Assembly (NCBI RefSeq): GCF_004768545.1
Contig: NZ_CP038634.1
Span: 372,001-436,000 of the forward strand
Reading direction: 5' to 3'
From: Cupriavidus oxalaticus
GTDB lineage: Bacteria > Pseudomonadota > Gammaproteobacteria > Burkholderiales > Burkholderiaceae
DNA: 64,000 bases
The notes under the pieces were generated by a model. That model was not told the DNA's origin, made no database searches, and saw only the letters and a program-made list of their open reading frames with translations. The translations under genes were made by a program, and so were the position numbers. Every line of letters begins with the position of its first letter. Within the stretch, counting starts at the first letter, position 1. Positions 35,226 to 43,764 of the stretch are shown one piece after another.

Positions 35226-35458
35226 TGTTTCGTGACAAAGATTGACGGCGTTTAAAACATGTGACCGATTCTATGGATCGTGCACCGCGTAACAATCTGT
35301 ATATTCCGAATCATCGTCGCGAACCTTCGGACCACCCAGGCGCCGCGGCCGCCTGCTTCGGCGCGAGGCGCGTATGCTATGTCATGCGCAGCGCCGCGCG
35401 GCGGCGCTCGCTTCCAGACATCGCCGGCAAGCCGGCAGCAGCGAACCCAGATTTCGCC

Positions 35459-37438
35459 ATGAAGAAAGACCCCGCCGGCGCCGACGGCCCGGCCGCACAC
35501 GCGTCACTCCGCGAGTCGCAAGGCAACGCGCCCGGCGACGTGGCTGCCGACGCCCCCTACCGGACCCTGGTCGAGTCCGTGCAGGACTACGCCATCTTCA
35601 CGCTCGACGTGACCGGGCATGTGTCGAGCTGGAACAAGGGCGCCGCGCGCATCAAGGGCTATACCCGCGAAGAAATCCTGGGCAAGCACTTCTCGACCTT
35701 CTACACGCCCGACGCCGTGGCACGGCGCTGGCCGGATGCCGAGCTCAAGGCCGCCGCCGAGTTCGGGCGCTTCGAGGATGAAGGCTGGCGCGTGCGCAAG
35801 GATGGCAGCCGCTTCTGGGCCAATGTGGTGATCACGGCCCTCAAGGATCCGGACGGCAAGCTGATCGGCTTCGGCAAGGTCACGCGCGACATGACCGCCC
35901 AGCGCCGCACCGCCGAAGCACTGCGCCAGAGCGAGGAAACGCTGCGGCTGCTGGTGGAGGGCGTGAAGGACTACGCGGTCTTCATGCTCGATCCCGCCGG
36001 CAATATCGTCAGCTGGAATGCCGGCGCCTCATACATCAAGGGCTATCGCCGCGACGAGATCCTGGGCCGGCATTTCTCGGTGTTCTACCCGCCCGACGAC
36101 ATTGCCGCCGGCAAGCCCGCGCGGCTGCTCGAGAAGGCCCGCCGCGCCGGCCGCGTCGAGGACGAAGGCTGGCGCGTGCGCAAGGACGGTTCGCTGTTCT
36201 GGGCCAACGTCACGCTGACCGCCGTCTACGACGAATCGCGCGCGCTGCGGGGCTTCGCCAAGGTCACCCGCGACATGAGCGAGCGCCGCCGCCACATAGA
36301 GCTGGAGCGCTCCAGCCAGCGCATGAGCGAATTCCTGGCCACGCTGTCGCATGAGCTGCGCAATCCGCTGGCGCCGGTGCACAGCGCGCTGGCGGCAATG
36401 CGGCTCGCGCCCGGCGACGCGGCACTGGCCGACAGGAGCCTGAGCCTGATCGAGCGCCAGGTCACGCACCTGAGCCGGCTGGTCGACGACCTGCTCGACA
36501 TCGGCCGCATCAACTCCGGGCGCATCGAGCTGCGCACCGGGCCGCTCGAGTTCAACGAAGTGATCGCGCTCGCCACCGAGGCGGCACGGCCGTCGCTCGA
36601 GGCCAAGTCGCAGCACGTCGCGGTGCAGGCCCACGCCGCGTCGATCCCGATGCACGCCGACAAGACCCGGCTGGTGCAGGTGATGCAGAACCTGATCCTG
36701 AATGCGTCGAAGTTCTCGCCGGCGCAGACGACCATCAGCATCGTCACCGCCGTACAAAAACGTACCCTTCTGGTACAGGTGATCGACCAGGGCCGCGGCA
36801 TCGCGCCGCAATCGCTGGACGACATCTTCACCATGTTCGTGCAGGAAAGCCGCCCCGGCACCGATGCGCATGGCGGTCTGGGCATCGGCCTGTCGCTGTG
36901 CCGCGCGCTGGTGGAACTGCATGGCGGCACCATTGCCGCAGCCAGCGCCGGGCCCGGCATGGGCAGCACCTTCACCTTGCGGCTGCCGCTGCCGGTGGCA
37001 CAGGAAGCCGCCACGATGCAGCCACCGGGGCGCGCCGCGGCCGGCGGCCGTGCCAACGTCGTGCTGCAGGCACAGCGCATCCTGCTGGTCGACGACAACC
37101 GCGATGCCGCCGACAGCCTGGCGATGCTGCTGGAAATGTGCGGCCACGACGTGACCATTGCCTACGACGGCGCCGAGGCGCTGCACGTGGCGCCGCGCTG
37201 CCGTCCGCATATCGCGCTGATCGACCTCGCCATGCCGGGCATGGACGGCTTCGAGGTGGTGCGCGCCCTGCGCGGCGTGGCCGGCACCGACCAGACCCGC
37301 TACGTCGCGCTGACCGGCTTCGGCCAGCCTGCCGACCGGCAGCAGAGCGAGCGCGCGGGGTTCGACGCGCACCTGGTCAAGCCGGTGGAGCTGGAGACGC
37401 TGTTCGGCACCATCGCGCGCCTGCAGCGGCCCGAATAA
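35459..37438 (+). CDS. Hybrid sensor histidine kinase with two PAS domains and receiver
   Basis: A 659-residue cytoplasmic kinase. Two PAS domains (about 38-150 and 160-275) are obvious duplicates, each with a SWN-GA-IKGY-EEILG-HFS-FY core and a PAC end EDEGWRVRKDGS-FWAN. Then come HisKA with H298 (LSHELRNPL), HATPase_c (NLILNASKFSP, DQGRGIAPQ, GGLGIGLSL) and a receiver with D589 (ALIDLAMPGMDG). The family resembles proteobacterial PAS kinases with unknown ligands. The ATG at 35459 was chosen because it is the last before the first domain; the frame is open to 35261. It is divergent from fnr. No cognate regulator gene follows, so output probably runs through a phosphorelay. Confidence 0.9.
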   Translation: MKKDPAGADGPAAHASLRESQGNAPGDVAADAPYRTLVESVQDYAIFTLDVTGHVSSWNKGAARIKGYTREEILGKHFSTFYTPDAVARRWPDAELKAAAEFGRFEDEGWRVRKDGSRFWANVVITALKDPDGKLIGFGKVTRDMTAQRRTAEALRQSEETLRLLVEGVKDYAVFMLDPAGNIVSWNAGASYIKGYRRDEILGRHFSVFYPPDDIAAGKPARLLEKARRAGRVEDEGWRVRKDGSLFWANVTLTAVYDESRALRGFAKVTRDMSERRRHIELERSSQRMSEFLATLSHELRNPLAPVHSALAAMRLAPGDAALADRSLSLIERQVTHLSRLVDDLLDIGRINSGRIELRTGPLEFNEVIALATEAARPSLEAKSQHVAVQAHAASIPMHADKTRLVQVMQNLILNASKFSPAQTTISIVTAVQKRTLLVQVIDQGRGIAPQSLDDIFTMFVQESRPGTDAHGGLGIGLSLCRALVELHGGTIAAASAGPGMGSTFTLRLPLPVAQEAATMQPPGRAAAGGRANVVLQAQRILLVDDNRDAADSLAMLLEMCGHDVTIAYDGAEALHVAPRCRPHIALIDLAMPGMDGFEVVRALRGVAGTDQTRYVALTGFGQPADRQQSERAGFDAHLVKPVELETLFGTIARLQRPE

Positions 37439-37572
37439 GTTGCCCGCGGCCGCCCGCTGCACGCTGTGCAGGCGGCGGAAGGCCGCCTTCGCCAAAGCCA
37501 AACCCGCGCTTGCGCGCGCTGCGACACACTGAGGCCCGTTCCATCGCCAGAAAACACATGGAGGAGACAGCG

Positions 37573-38553
37573 ATGCAGGGTTGGATCAGGCGTGCAGCCA
37601 GCGGGCTGCTGTTCGCATTCGCCGCCACGGCGGCAGGCACGGCACTGGCGGACTACCCGGACAAGCCGGTCCGGCTGGTGGTGCCCTTCCCGCCCGGCGG
37701 CGCGACCGACCTGCTGGCGCGCGAGATCGGCAATGCCCTGTCGGCGCGGCTGCAGCAGCCGGTGGTGATAGACAACCGGCCCGGCGCCGGCGGCAACCTG
37801 GCTGCCATCGCCGTGGCGCGCGCGCCGGCCGACGGCTACACGCTGCTGTTCGGCACCTTCGGCTCGCTTGCGGTCAACAAGAGCCTGTATGCCAAGCCGG
37901 GCTACGACCCGCTCAAGGATTTCGCCCCGGTCGCATCCGTGGCCTACCTGCCCAACGTGCTGGTGGTACATCCGTCGGTGCCGGCGCGCAACGTGCAGGA
38001 ACTGCTGGCGCTGGCGCGCAAGGAGCCGGGCAGGCTGACCTACGGCTCGTTCGGCAACGGCTCGTCGTCGCACCTGGCTGGTGAATTGTTTACCCATCTC
38101 GCCGGTGTCAATATCGCGCACATTCCGTACAAGGGCAGCGCCGCCTCCATGACCGACCTGATCGGCGGCCGCATCACGATGATGTTCGACAGCGTATCCA
38201 CCGCGCTGCCGTATATCCGCGACAACCGCGTGCGCGCGCTGGCGGTGACCACGCAAAAGCCCTCGGAACAGCTGCCGGACGTGCCTACGCTGGCCGCGGC
38301 GGGCGTGCCCAACTATGAGCTGACGGCATGGTTCGGCGTGGCCGCACCGGCCGGCACGCCCAAGGCAGTGATCGACCGGCTCAACGGCGAGATCGTTGCC
38401 GCGCTGAAGCAGCCGGAGTTGTCGGCGAAGCTCGCGAGCCAGGGCACGGTGCCGTTCCCGGCCACGCCCGCGCAGTTCGGCAGCTATATCCGCGCGCAAT
38501 ACGAAAAGTGGGATGGGCTGATCAAGTCTGCCAACATCCGGCTGGACCAGTAA
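37573..38553 (+). CDS. Bug/TctC-family periplasmic solute-binding protein
   Basis: A 326-residue secreted binding protein with signal peptide (cleavage near TALADYP) and the landmarks PVRLVVPFPPGGATDLLARE and VVIDNRPGAGGNLAA. GAGGAG lies before the ATG at 37573. It is alone on the plus strand and ends nine bases from the stop of an IclR gene transcribed towards it. The tandem IclR proteins could regulate it as well as their own divergent operon, which would couple uptake of a carboxylate to the catabolic genes at 40.6-45.2 kb. That link is inference. Confidence 0.9.
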   Translation: MQGWIRRAASGLLFAFAATAAGTALADYPDKPVRLVVPFPPGGATDLLAREIGNALSARLQQPVVIDNRPGAGGNLAAIAVARAPADGYTLLFGTFGSLAVNKSLYAKPGYDPLKDFAPVASVAYLPNVLVVHPSVPARNVQELLALARKEPGRLTYGSFGNGSSSHLAGELFTHLAGVNIAHIPYKGSAASMTDLIGGRITMMFDSVSTALPYIRDNRVRALAVTTQKPSEQLPDVPTLAAAGVPNYELTAWFGVAAPAGTPKAVIDRLNGEIVAALKQPELSAKLASQGTVPFPATPAQFGSYIRAQYEKWDGLIKSANIRLDQ

Positions 38554-38562
38554 GCAGCCGGC

Positions 38563-39423
38563 TCAGCCGGCCGCGCCGCGCAACGCGCCGAAGCGCCACG
38601 ACAACCGCCGCGCCGCCTGCCGCACCAGCGCGGCGGGCGCGCCTTCGGTGCCGCTGTCGAAGCTGCCGCTCGATCCCATCACCGCGATCACCAGCGCCAG
38701 GCTGCCGGTGTGATCGAACACCGGCGCCGCCAGCGTATCGATGCCCGGCACCGGGTGGCTCAGCGCGTTGTCGATCTGCGCCTCGCGCACCTTGGCCAGG
38801 CGGGCGGCGTAGTCGGGCGCAGGCTTTCCGTCTTCCCCCAGCACCTGCCCGACGGCAGCGCCGGCCATGCGCAGGTAGTCGGTCTGCAGCAGCCCGGCAA
38901 GCACGTTGCCCGGCAGGTGCGCGGCCACGGTACGGCCGATCGCGGTATGGACCAGCGACAGCACCGTGCCGACGCGCAGGCTGACATGCTGGGGCCGCGC
39001 CGATTCCTCCAGCCTGACCACGGTCGGACCCATCGGGCCCAGCACGGCCATGGCCACGCTCAGGCCGGTGGTGCCGGCCAGTTCGATCACTTCGGGCTCG
39101 GCCTCGCGCGTCGGCGACAGCCGCTGCAGCGCGACCAGTCCGAGCTCCAGCCCCAGCGGGCCGCACAGGTAGTTGCCGGCGGCATCGCGCGCGAGCAGTC
39201 CGGTCTTCTGCAGGCTGACCAGGTGCGGGAACGCCTTGGCGGGGGGCATGCCGGCAGCCAGCGCGAGGTCGCGCAAGGCCAGCGGACGGCCCGCCGCGAC
39301 CAGCGCGCCCAGCAACTGGCCGGTGCTGTCGAGAGACTGGATGCCGCGCTGCGGCTTGCCGCCTTCGGCTTCGGCATCCGGGCCGGCGATGCCGTCCGGG
39401 TCGGGTATGCGGGTCGGGGTCAT
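38563..39423 (-). CDS. IclR-family transcriptional regulator (second of a tandem pair)
   Basis: A 286-residue regulator with an N-terminal winged helix (about 25-90: GIQSLDSTGQLLGALVAAGR, LALRDLALAAGMPPAKAFPH) and a GAF-like effector domain (about 100-270) including VVRLEESARPQHVSLRVGTV. Its ATG overlaps the stop of the neighbouring IclR gene as ATGA, so the two are made together. The two proteins share the opening RGIQS, the helix layout and the HVNLHVGTV/HVSLRVGTV core, and are clearly paralogues. They might form hetero-oligomers. They sit opposite the MBL-monooxygenase operon. Confidence 0.9.
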   Translation of the reverse strand: MTPTRIPDPDGIAGPDAEAEGGKPQRGIQSLDSTGQLLGALVAAGRPLALRDLALAAGMPPAKAFPHLVSLQKTGLLARDAAGNYLCGPLGLELGLVALQRLSPTREAEPEVIELAGTTGLSVAMAVLGPMGPTVVRLEESARPQHVSLRVGTVLSLVHTAIGRTVAAHLPGNVLAGLLQTDYLRMAGAAVGQVLGEDGKPAPDYAARLAKVREAQIDNALSHPVPGIDTLAAPVFDHTGSLALVIAVMGSSGSFDSGTEGAPAALVRQAARRLSWRFGALRGAAG

Positions 39424-40262
39424 GCCGCGCTTGCCTCCTCCGCGCCTTCCGCACGCAGCAACGCTGCGATATCGGCCGCTGCTGCCATCAGCGCCCGTGC
39501 GGCCGTGCCATTCCAGTCGACGTCGATGGCGCCGGTCGAGCCAACCAGCGTCAGCACCAGCCGCAGCGTCCCGGCAGCGTCCAGCACCGGCACGCTGAGG
39601 CTGCTGACCGCGGGGCTGGGCGTGTCGATGCTGCGCTCGATGCCGCGTTCGCGGATTCCCTGCAGCACTGCGCCGAAGTCAGCCAACTGCGCCTCCGTGG
39701 CGTCCGGCTGCTGCGTGCGCCACAGCGGCTGCCACTGCGCCGGCGGCCGGAACGCGCAGTAGACGCGGCCGGTGGCGGTGGCCGCCAGCGCCATCACCGT
39801 GCCCACGTGCAGGTTCACGTGCAGCGGCGCGCTGGCAGGCACGTAGCGCACGATGGTCGGCCCCTGCGGCCCGGCGATGCTGATGGCCACGCTGAAGCCC
39901 GACGACCGCGCCAGCGCGTCGACGCGCGGCACCGCGGCGCGGTAGGCCGGATCCTGCTCCAGGCGCAGCATGCCCAGCTGCAGCGATAGCGGGCCGGGCT
40001 CGTAGCGGCCGGAGACATGGTCGCGCTTGAGCAGGCCCAGGCGCGTCAGGCTGACCAGGTAGGCGTGCGCCTGCGCCGGCGCCAGCTGCGCGGCCTCGGC
40101 CAGCGCGGCCAGCGGCATCGGTACGCGCGCCGCCGCCAGCGCGGCCAGCAGCCGGCCGCCGACTTCCACGCTCTGGATGCCGCGCTGGGCCTTGTCAGCC
40201 TTTTCCGGCTTTCCTTCCTTGTCAGCGTTGCCGGCCGCGCCGGTTGCCTTGCCCCTGGCCAT
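39420..40262 (-). CDS. IclR-family transcriptional regulator (first of a tandem pair)
   Basis: A 280-residue IclR protein. After a Lys/Ala-rich lead of about 25 residues, the winged helix spans RGIQSVEVGGRLLAALAAAR to SLTRLGLLKRDHVSGRY, followed by the effector domain with SGFSVAISIAGPQGPTIVRY and PLHVNLHVGTVMALAATATG. The ATG at 40262 was chosen over an upstream one that adds 39 residues rich in Arg and Ser. It is divergent from the MBL-fold gene and shares a 323-base regulatory gap with it. IclR proteins often control aromatic-acid catabolism, which fits the divergent operon. Confidence 0.9.
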   Translation of the reverse strand: MARGKATGAAGNADKEGKPEKADKAQRGIQSVEVGGRLLAALAAARVPMPLAALAEAAQLAPAQAHAYLVSLTRLGLLKRDHVSGRYEPGPLSLQLGMLRLEQDPAYRAAVPRVDALARSSGFSVAISIAGPQGPTIVRYVPASAPLHVNLHVGTVMALAATATGRVYCAFRPPAQWQPLWRTQQPDATEAQLADFGAVLQGIRERGIERSIDTPSPAVSSLSVPVLDAAGTLRLVLTLVGSTGAIDVDWNGTAARALMAAAADIAALLRAEGAEEASAA

Positions 40263-40407
40263 CGCCACCTTGTGTGATCGGAAAACCCGGATATTAATCG
40301 AACGCCATCCACGCGCCTTCGAATCGGGGTAAACCCGCGATCGCGCGGTACGCGATCCGCTGGTCTCGTGTCGCACCATTATTTGCTATAGACGAACGAA
40401 TTAGCTA
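40263..40407. other. Left part of the iclR-MBL divergent regulatory region
   Basis: No gene is seen in the 323 bases between 40263 and 40585. The left part holds GCGATCGC near 40339 and an A/T-rich block from about 40376 with AATTAGC, TTAATTAA (40412-40419) and related dyads, likely regulator sites. The leader after the promoter, about 140 bases, shows no clear structure. Confidence 0.45.
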
Positions 40408-40436
40408 TTGATTAATTAAACGGTCTTTCCTAAGAT
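40408..40436 (+). promoter_or_regulatory. Likely sigma-70 promoter of the MBL-monooxygenase operon
   Basis: TTGATT at 40408-40413 and TAAGAT at 40431-40436 are separated by 17 bases. TTAATTAA (40412-40419) overlaps the -35 box, so a bound IclR protein could compete with or recruit polymerase. Confidence 0.5.
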
Positions 40437-40585
40437 TGCACTACCCCGTCGAAACACGCCGGCACCGCCGCGTGGAAGACCCATAGAAACGGGGGCGAGA
40501 CAGCCCGTGCCGCCAGCCCCGAACTGCGGTACACCCGCCGCGCGCACGTGCCGTCTTGCCTCCCCCACACACAAAGGAAGACGCC

Positions 40586-41545
40586 ATGTCCAAGGCATTC
40601 GCATCCCAGGCCGACCTCGAAGCCAAGCAAGTCACCTTCACCCAGCTGTCCGAGAACGCCTGGGCCTACACCGCCGAGGGCGACCCCAATTCCGGCGTCG
40701 TGATCGGCGACGACGGCGTTCTGATCGTCGATACCACCGCCACGCCGGCGATGGCGCAGGACCTGATCGCGCGCATCCGCACCATTACCGACAAGCCCAT
40801 CAAGTACGTAGTGCTGTCGCACTACCACGCGGTGCGCGTGCTGGGCGCATCTGCCTACTTCGCCGAAGGCGCGCAGCAGGTCATCGCCAGCCGCGGCACC
40901 TGGGAAATGATCGTCGAGCGCGGCGAGGCGGACATGAGGTCCGAGATCGAGCGCTTCCCGCGCCTGTTTGCCGGCGTCGAGACCGTGCCCGGCCTGACCT
41001 GGCCGACGCTGGTGTTCGAGAAGGAAATCACGCTGTTCCTCGGCAAGCTGGAAGTGCGCATCGCCCACCTGGGCTCGGGCCACACCAAGGGCGACACCGT
41101 GGTCTGGCTGCCGCAGCAGAAGGTGCTGTTCTCCGGCGACCTGGTCGAGTACGACGCCGCCTGCTATTGCGGCGACGCCCAGCTCGAAGAATGGCCCGCC
41201 ACGCTCGACGCGCTGCAGGCGCTCAACCCCGAGAAGCTGGTTCCCGGCCGCGGCCCCGCGCTGACCACGCCGGAAGAGGTCAGGAAGGGCCTCGCCTACA
41301 CCAAGGACTTCGTCACCACGCTGTTCCAGTCGGGCAAGGAAGCGGTGGCCGAGAAGCTCGACCTGAAGGCCGCGATGGCGCATACGCGCCAGGCCATGGA
41401 CCCGAAGTTCGGCCATGTCTTCATCTACGAACACTGCCTGCCATTCGACGTCTCGCGCGCCTATGACGAGGCCAGCGGCATCCGCCACCCGCGCATCTGG
41501 ACCGCGCAGCGCGACAAGGAAATGTGGGCCGCGCTGCAGGACTGA
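40586..41545 (+). CDS. MBL-fold metallo-hydrolase-like protein with degenerate metal motif
   Basis: A 319-residue metallo-beta-lactamase-fold protein. The usual HxHxDH motif is replaced by H79-Y-H81-A-V-R, lacking the Asp and His of metal site 2. The other family positions H166 (GSGHTKGD) and D185 (FSGDLVEYDA) are kept, so one metal may still bind. Conserved opening strands (NPNSGVVIGDDGVLIVDTT, here DPNSGVV) confirm the fold. The start follows AAAGGAAGACGCC. It is the first gene of a set with an FAD monooxygenase, DUF2783 and an MFS transporter, so a lactone or thioester hydrolysis in the same pathway is plausible. The altered motif makes ordinary binuclear hydrolase chemistry doubtful. Confidence 0.85.
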   Translation: MSKAFASQADLEAKQVTFTQLSENAWAYTAEGDPNSGVVIGDDGVLIVDTTATPAMAQDLIARIRTITDKPIKYVVLSHYHAVRVLGASAYFAEGAQQVIASRGTWEMIVERGEADMRSEIERFPRLFAGVETVPGLTWPTLVFEKEITLFLGKLEVRIAHLGSGHTKGDTVVWLPQQKVLFSGDLVEYDAACYCGDAQLEEWPATLDALQALNPEKLVPGRGPALTTPEEVRKGLAYTKDFVTTLFQSGKEAVAEKLDLKAAMAHTRQAMDPKFGHVFIYEHCLPFDVSRAYDEASGIRHPRIWTAQRDKEMWAALQD

Positions 41546-41608
41546 GCGGCCGAAGACCCATAACAAGTCGGGCAACGAAGCAACACAGAGTTGGATGGAG
41601 AGACAGGC

Positions 41609-43324
41609 ATGAGCAGCATCGACTACCAGCGGTTGTCATTTGAGTACCAACCCTGCGCGGAACAGCGTGCCGGGCAGGCGGATGGCCCGGTCCATCCTGT
41701 CGTGGTGGTGGGTGCCGGTCCGATCGGGCTGGCCACCGCCATCGACCTGGCCCAGCGCGGCGTGCGCGTGGTGCTGGTCGACGACGACTGCACGCTGTCC
41801 ACCGGTTCGCGCGCCATCTGCTTCGCCAAGCGCACGCTGGACATCTTCGACCGGCTGGGCTGCGGCGAGCGCATGGTGGACAAGGGCGTGAGCTGGAACG
41901 TTGGCAAGGTATTCCTGCGCGACCAGCAGGTCTACAGCTTCGACCTGCTGCCGGAAAGCGGGCATCGCCGCCCGGCCTTTATCAACCTGCAGCAGTACTA
42001 CGTCGAAGGCTTCCTGCTGGAGCGCGCGCAGGCGCTGCCCAATATCGAGATCCGCTGGCACAACAAGGTGGTCGGGCTGGAGCAGCGCGCGGATGGCGCC
42101 GTGCTGACCGTCGAGACGCCTGAAGGCAGCTACCCGCTGGCCGCGCGCTACGTGGTGGCGGCCGACGGTTCGCGCAGCCCGATGCGCAAGCTGCTCGGGC
42201 TGGACAGCAAGGGCCGCACCTTCCGCGACCGCTTCCTGATCGCCGACGTGAAGATGGAAGCCGACTTCCCCAGCGAGCGCTGGTTCTGGTTCGACCCGCC
42301 CTTCCACCCCAACCAGTCGGTGCTGCTGCACCGCCAGCCGGACAATGTCTGGCGCATCGACTTCCAGCTCGGCTGGGACGCCGACCCGGTGCTGGAGAAA
42401 TCGCCCGAGCGCGTGATCCCGCGCGTGCAGGCACTGCTCGGCAAGGACGTCAAGTTCGAGCTGGAATGGGTCAGCGTGTACACCTTCTCGTGCCTGCGCA
42501 TGGACAGCTTCCGCCACGGCAATATCCTGTTTGCCGGCGACTCGGCGCACGGCGTTTCGCCGTTCGGGGCGCGCGGTGCCAACAGCGGTGTGCAGGACGC
42601 CGAGAACCTGGCGTGGAAGCTGGCCTACGTGCTGCAGGGCCACGCTGCCGACAGCCTGCTCGATACCTACGCCAGCGAGCGCGAATACGCCGCCGACGAG
42701 AACCTCCTGAACTCGACCCGCGCCACCGACTTCATCACGCCCAAGAGCCCCGTCAGCCGCGTCTTCCGCGATGCGGTGCTGACGCTGTCGAAGCGGCACG
42801 CCTTTGCCCGCGGCCTGGTCAACAGCGGCCGCCTGTCGGTGCCGGCGGTGCTGCACGGCTCGCCGCTGAACACCGGCGATGCCGATGAGGGGTATGCCGG
42901 CGGCATGGTGCCCGGCGCGGTCTGCGCCGACGCGCCGGTATCCGGGCCGCAGGGTGCCGGCTGGCTGCTGTCGCACCTGGGACAGGACTTCACCGTGCTG
43001 CTGTTCGGCAATCCCGATGCCATCGACGCCGCCACGCTGGCCGACCTGTCCGCGCTCAGCCAGGGCAACGTGCCGCTGCGGCTGGTCTACGTCACGGACG
43101 CGGCGCAGCCGGCGATGACCTGTTCCAACGCCACCGTGCTGCGCGACGACCAGGGCCTCGCCGCGGCCCGCTACGGCGCCGCGCCCGGCACCTGCTACCT
43201 GGTGCGGCCCGACCAGCATGTGTGCGCGCGCTGGCGGCGCGCCGACCCCGCCGCGATCCGCGCCGCGCTGGCGCGTGCCACCGGTGCCGGCCTGGCCGCG
43301 GCCCCTGGCCGGATCGCCGCCTGA
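41609..43324 (+). CDS. FAD-dependent aromatic monooxygenase (MhpA/TfdB type)
   Basis: A 571-residue flavoprotein hydroxylase. The FAD fold begins VVVVGAGPIGLATAIDLAQR (about 37-56). The DG-type motif VVAADGSRSPMRKLLGL follows near 185, and FAGDSAHGVSPFGARGANSG near 310 holds the ribityl-binding GD. The C-terminal third is the thioredoxin-like domain of phenol/3-hydroxyphenylpropionate hydroxylases (VRPDQHVCARWR). It should hydroxylate a phenolic or related ring with NAD(P)H. GGAGAGACAGGC precedes the ATG. A DUF2783 gene 36 bases downstream is the usual companion of this subfamily. The actual substrate is unknown. Confidence 0.9.
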   Translation: MSSIDYQRLSFEYQPCAEQRAGQADGPVHPVVVVGAGPIGLATAIDLAQRGVRVVLVDDDCTLSTGSRAICFAKRTLDIFDRLGCGERMVDKGVSWNVGKVFLRDQQVYSFDLLPESGHRRPAFINLQQYYVEGFLLERAQALPNIEIRWHNKVVGLEQRADGAVLTVETPEGSYPLAARYVVAADGSRSPMRKLLGLDSKGRTFRDRFLIADVKMEADFPSERWFWFDPPFHPNQSVLLHRQPDNVWRIDFQLGWDADPVLEKSPERVIPRVQALLGKDVKFELEWVSVYTFSCLRMDSFRHGNILFAGDSAHGVSPFGARGANSGVQDAENLAWKLAYVLQGHAADSLLDTYASEREYAADENLLNSTRATDFITPKSPVSRVFRDAVLTLSKRHAFARGLVNSGRLSVPAVLHGSPLNTGDADEGYAGGMVPGAVCADAPVSGPQGAGWLLSHLGQDFTVLLFGNPDAIDAATLADLSALSQGNVPLRLVYVTDAAQPAMTCSNATVLRDDQGLAAARYGAAPGTCYLVRPDQHVCARWRRADPAAIRAALARATGAGLAAAPGRIAA

Positions 43325-43360
43325 GGCACGCCGGACCGCTCGAGAACAGGAGACCACAAC

Positions 43361-43591
43361 ATGCCCGCCACCCTCAATACGCAACCCAACCTTGCCCGGC
43401 CCGACGATTTCTACGAAGCGCTGATCGAGATGCACCGCGATCTCGACGACGCCCAGAGCCAGGCCGCCAACGCGCAGCTGATCCTGCTGCTGGCCAACCA
43501 TATCGGCGACCACGACGTGCTGCTGGCCGCGCTGCAGGCCGCGCGCGAAGGCGTGGCCGACATGCCGGGCACTGCGGCGCCGGCCGCCTGA
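43361..43591 (+). CDS. DUF2783 family protein
   Basis: A 76-residue acidic helical protein matching DUF2783 as I remember it: DDFYEALIEMHRDLDDAQSQ followed by AANAQLILLLANHIGDHDVL. It starts behind AACAGGAGACCACAAC, 36 bases after the monooxygenase gene. Such proteins are found next to FAD monooxygenases of this type and may be a small partner or stabiliser, but no role is established to my knowledge. It has no membrane segment or cofactor motif. Confidence 0.85.
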   Translation: MPATLNTQPNLARPDDFYEALIEMHRDLDDAQSQAANAQLILLLANHIGDHDVLLAALQAAREGVADMPGTAAPAA

Positions 43592-43764
43592 CACGCCACG
43601 GGCGCGGCCACGCCGCGCCCCGCTCCGCTCTTTCCCCGGCCTGACCCGGGTCCGCCAGCCAGCGCGCAACAGACGCGCCCGGCGGCGCCATTCCCTGGCT
43701 GCAACCACCCAGGCGCGACACGCGCAGCCACCACCGCAGCTACCGAAAATACGGAGACAACAGC

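Noticed and set aside
35226..35273. Possible FNR box (TTGAC-N4-TTTAA) between fnr and the kinase gene
   Set aside because: Only about half of the TTGAT-N4-ATCAA consensus is met and the right arm is wrong, so autoregulation is not claimed.
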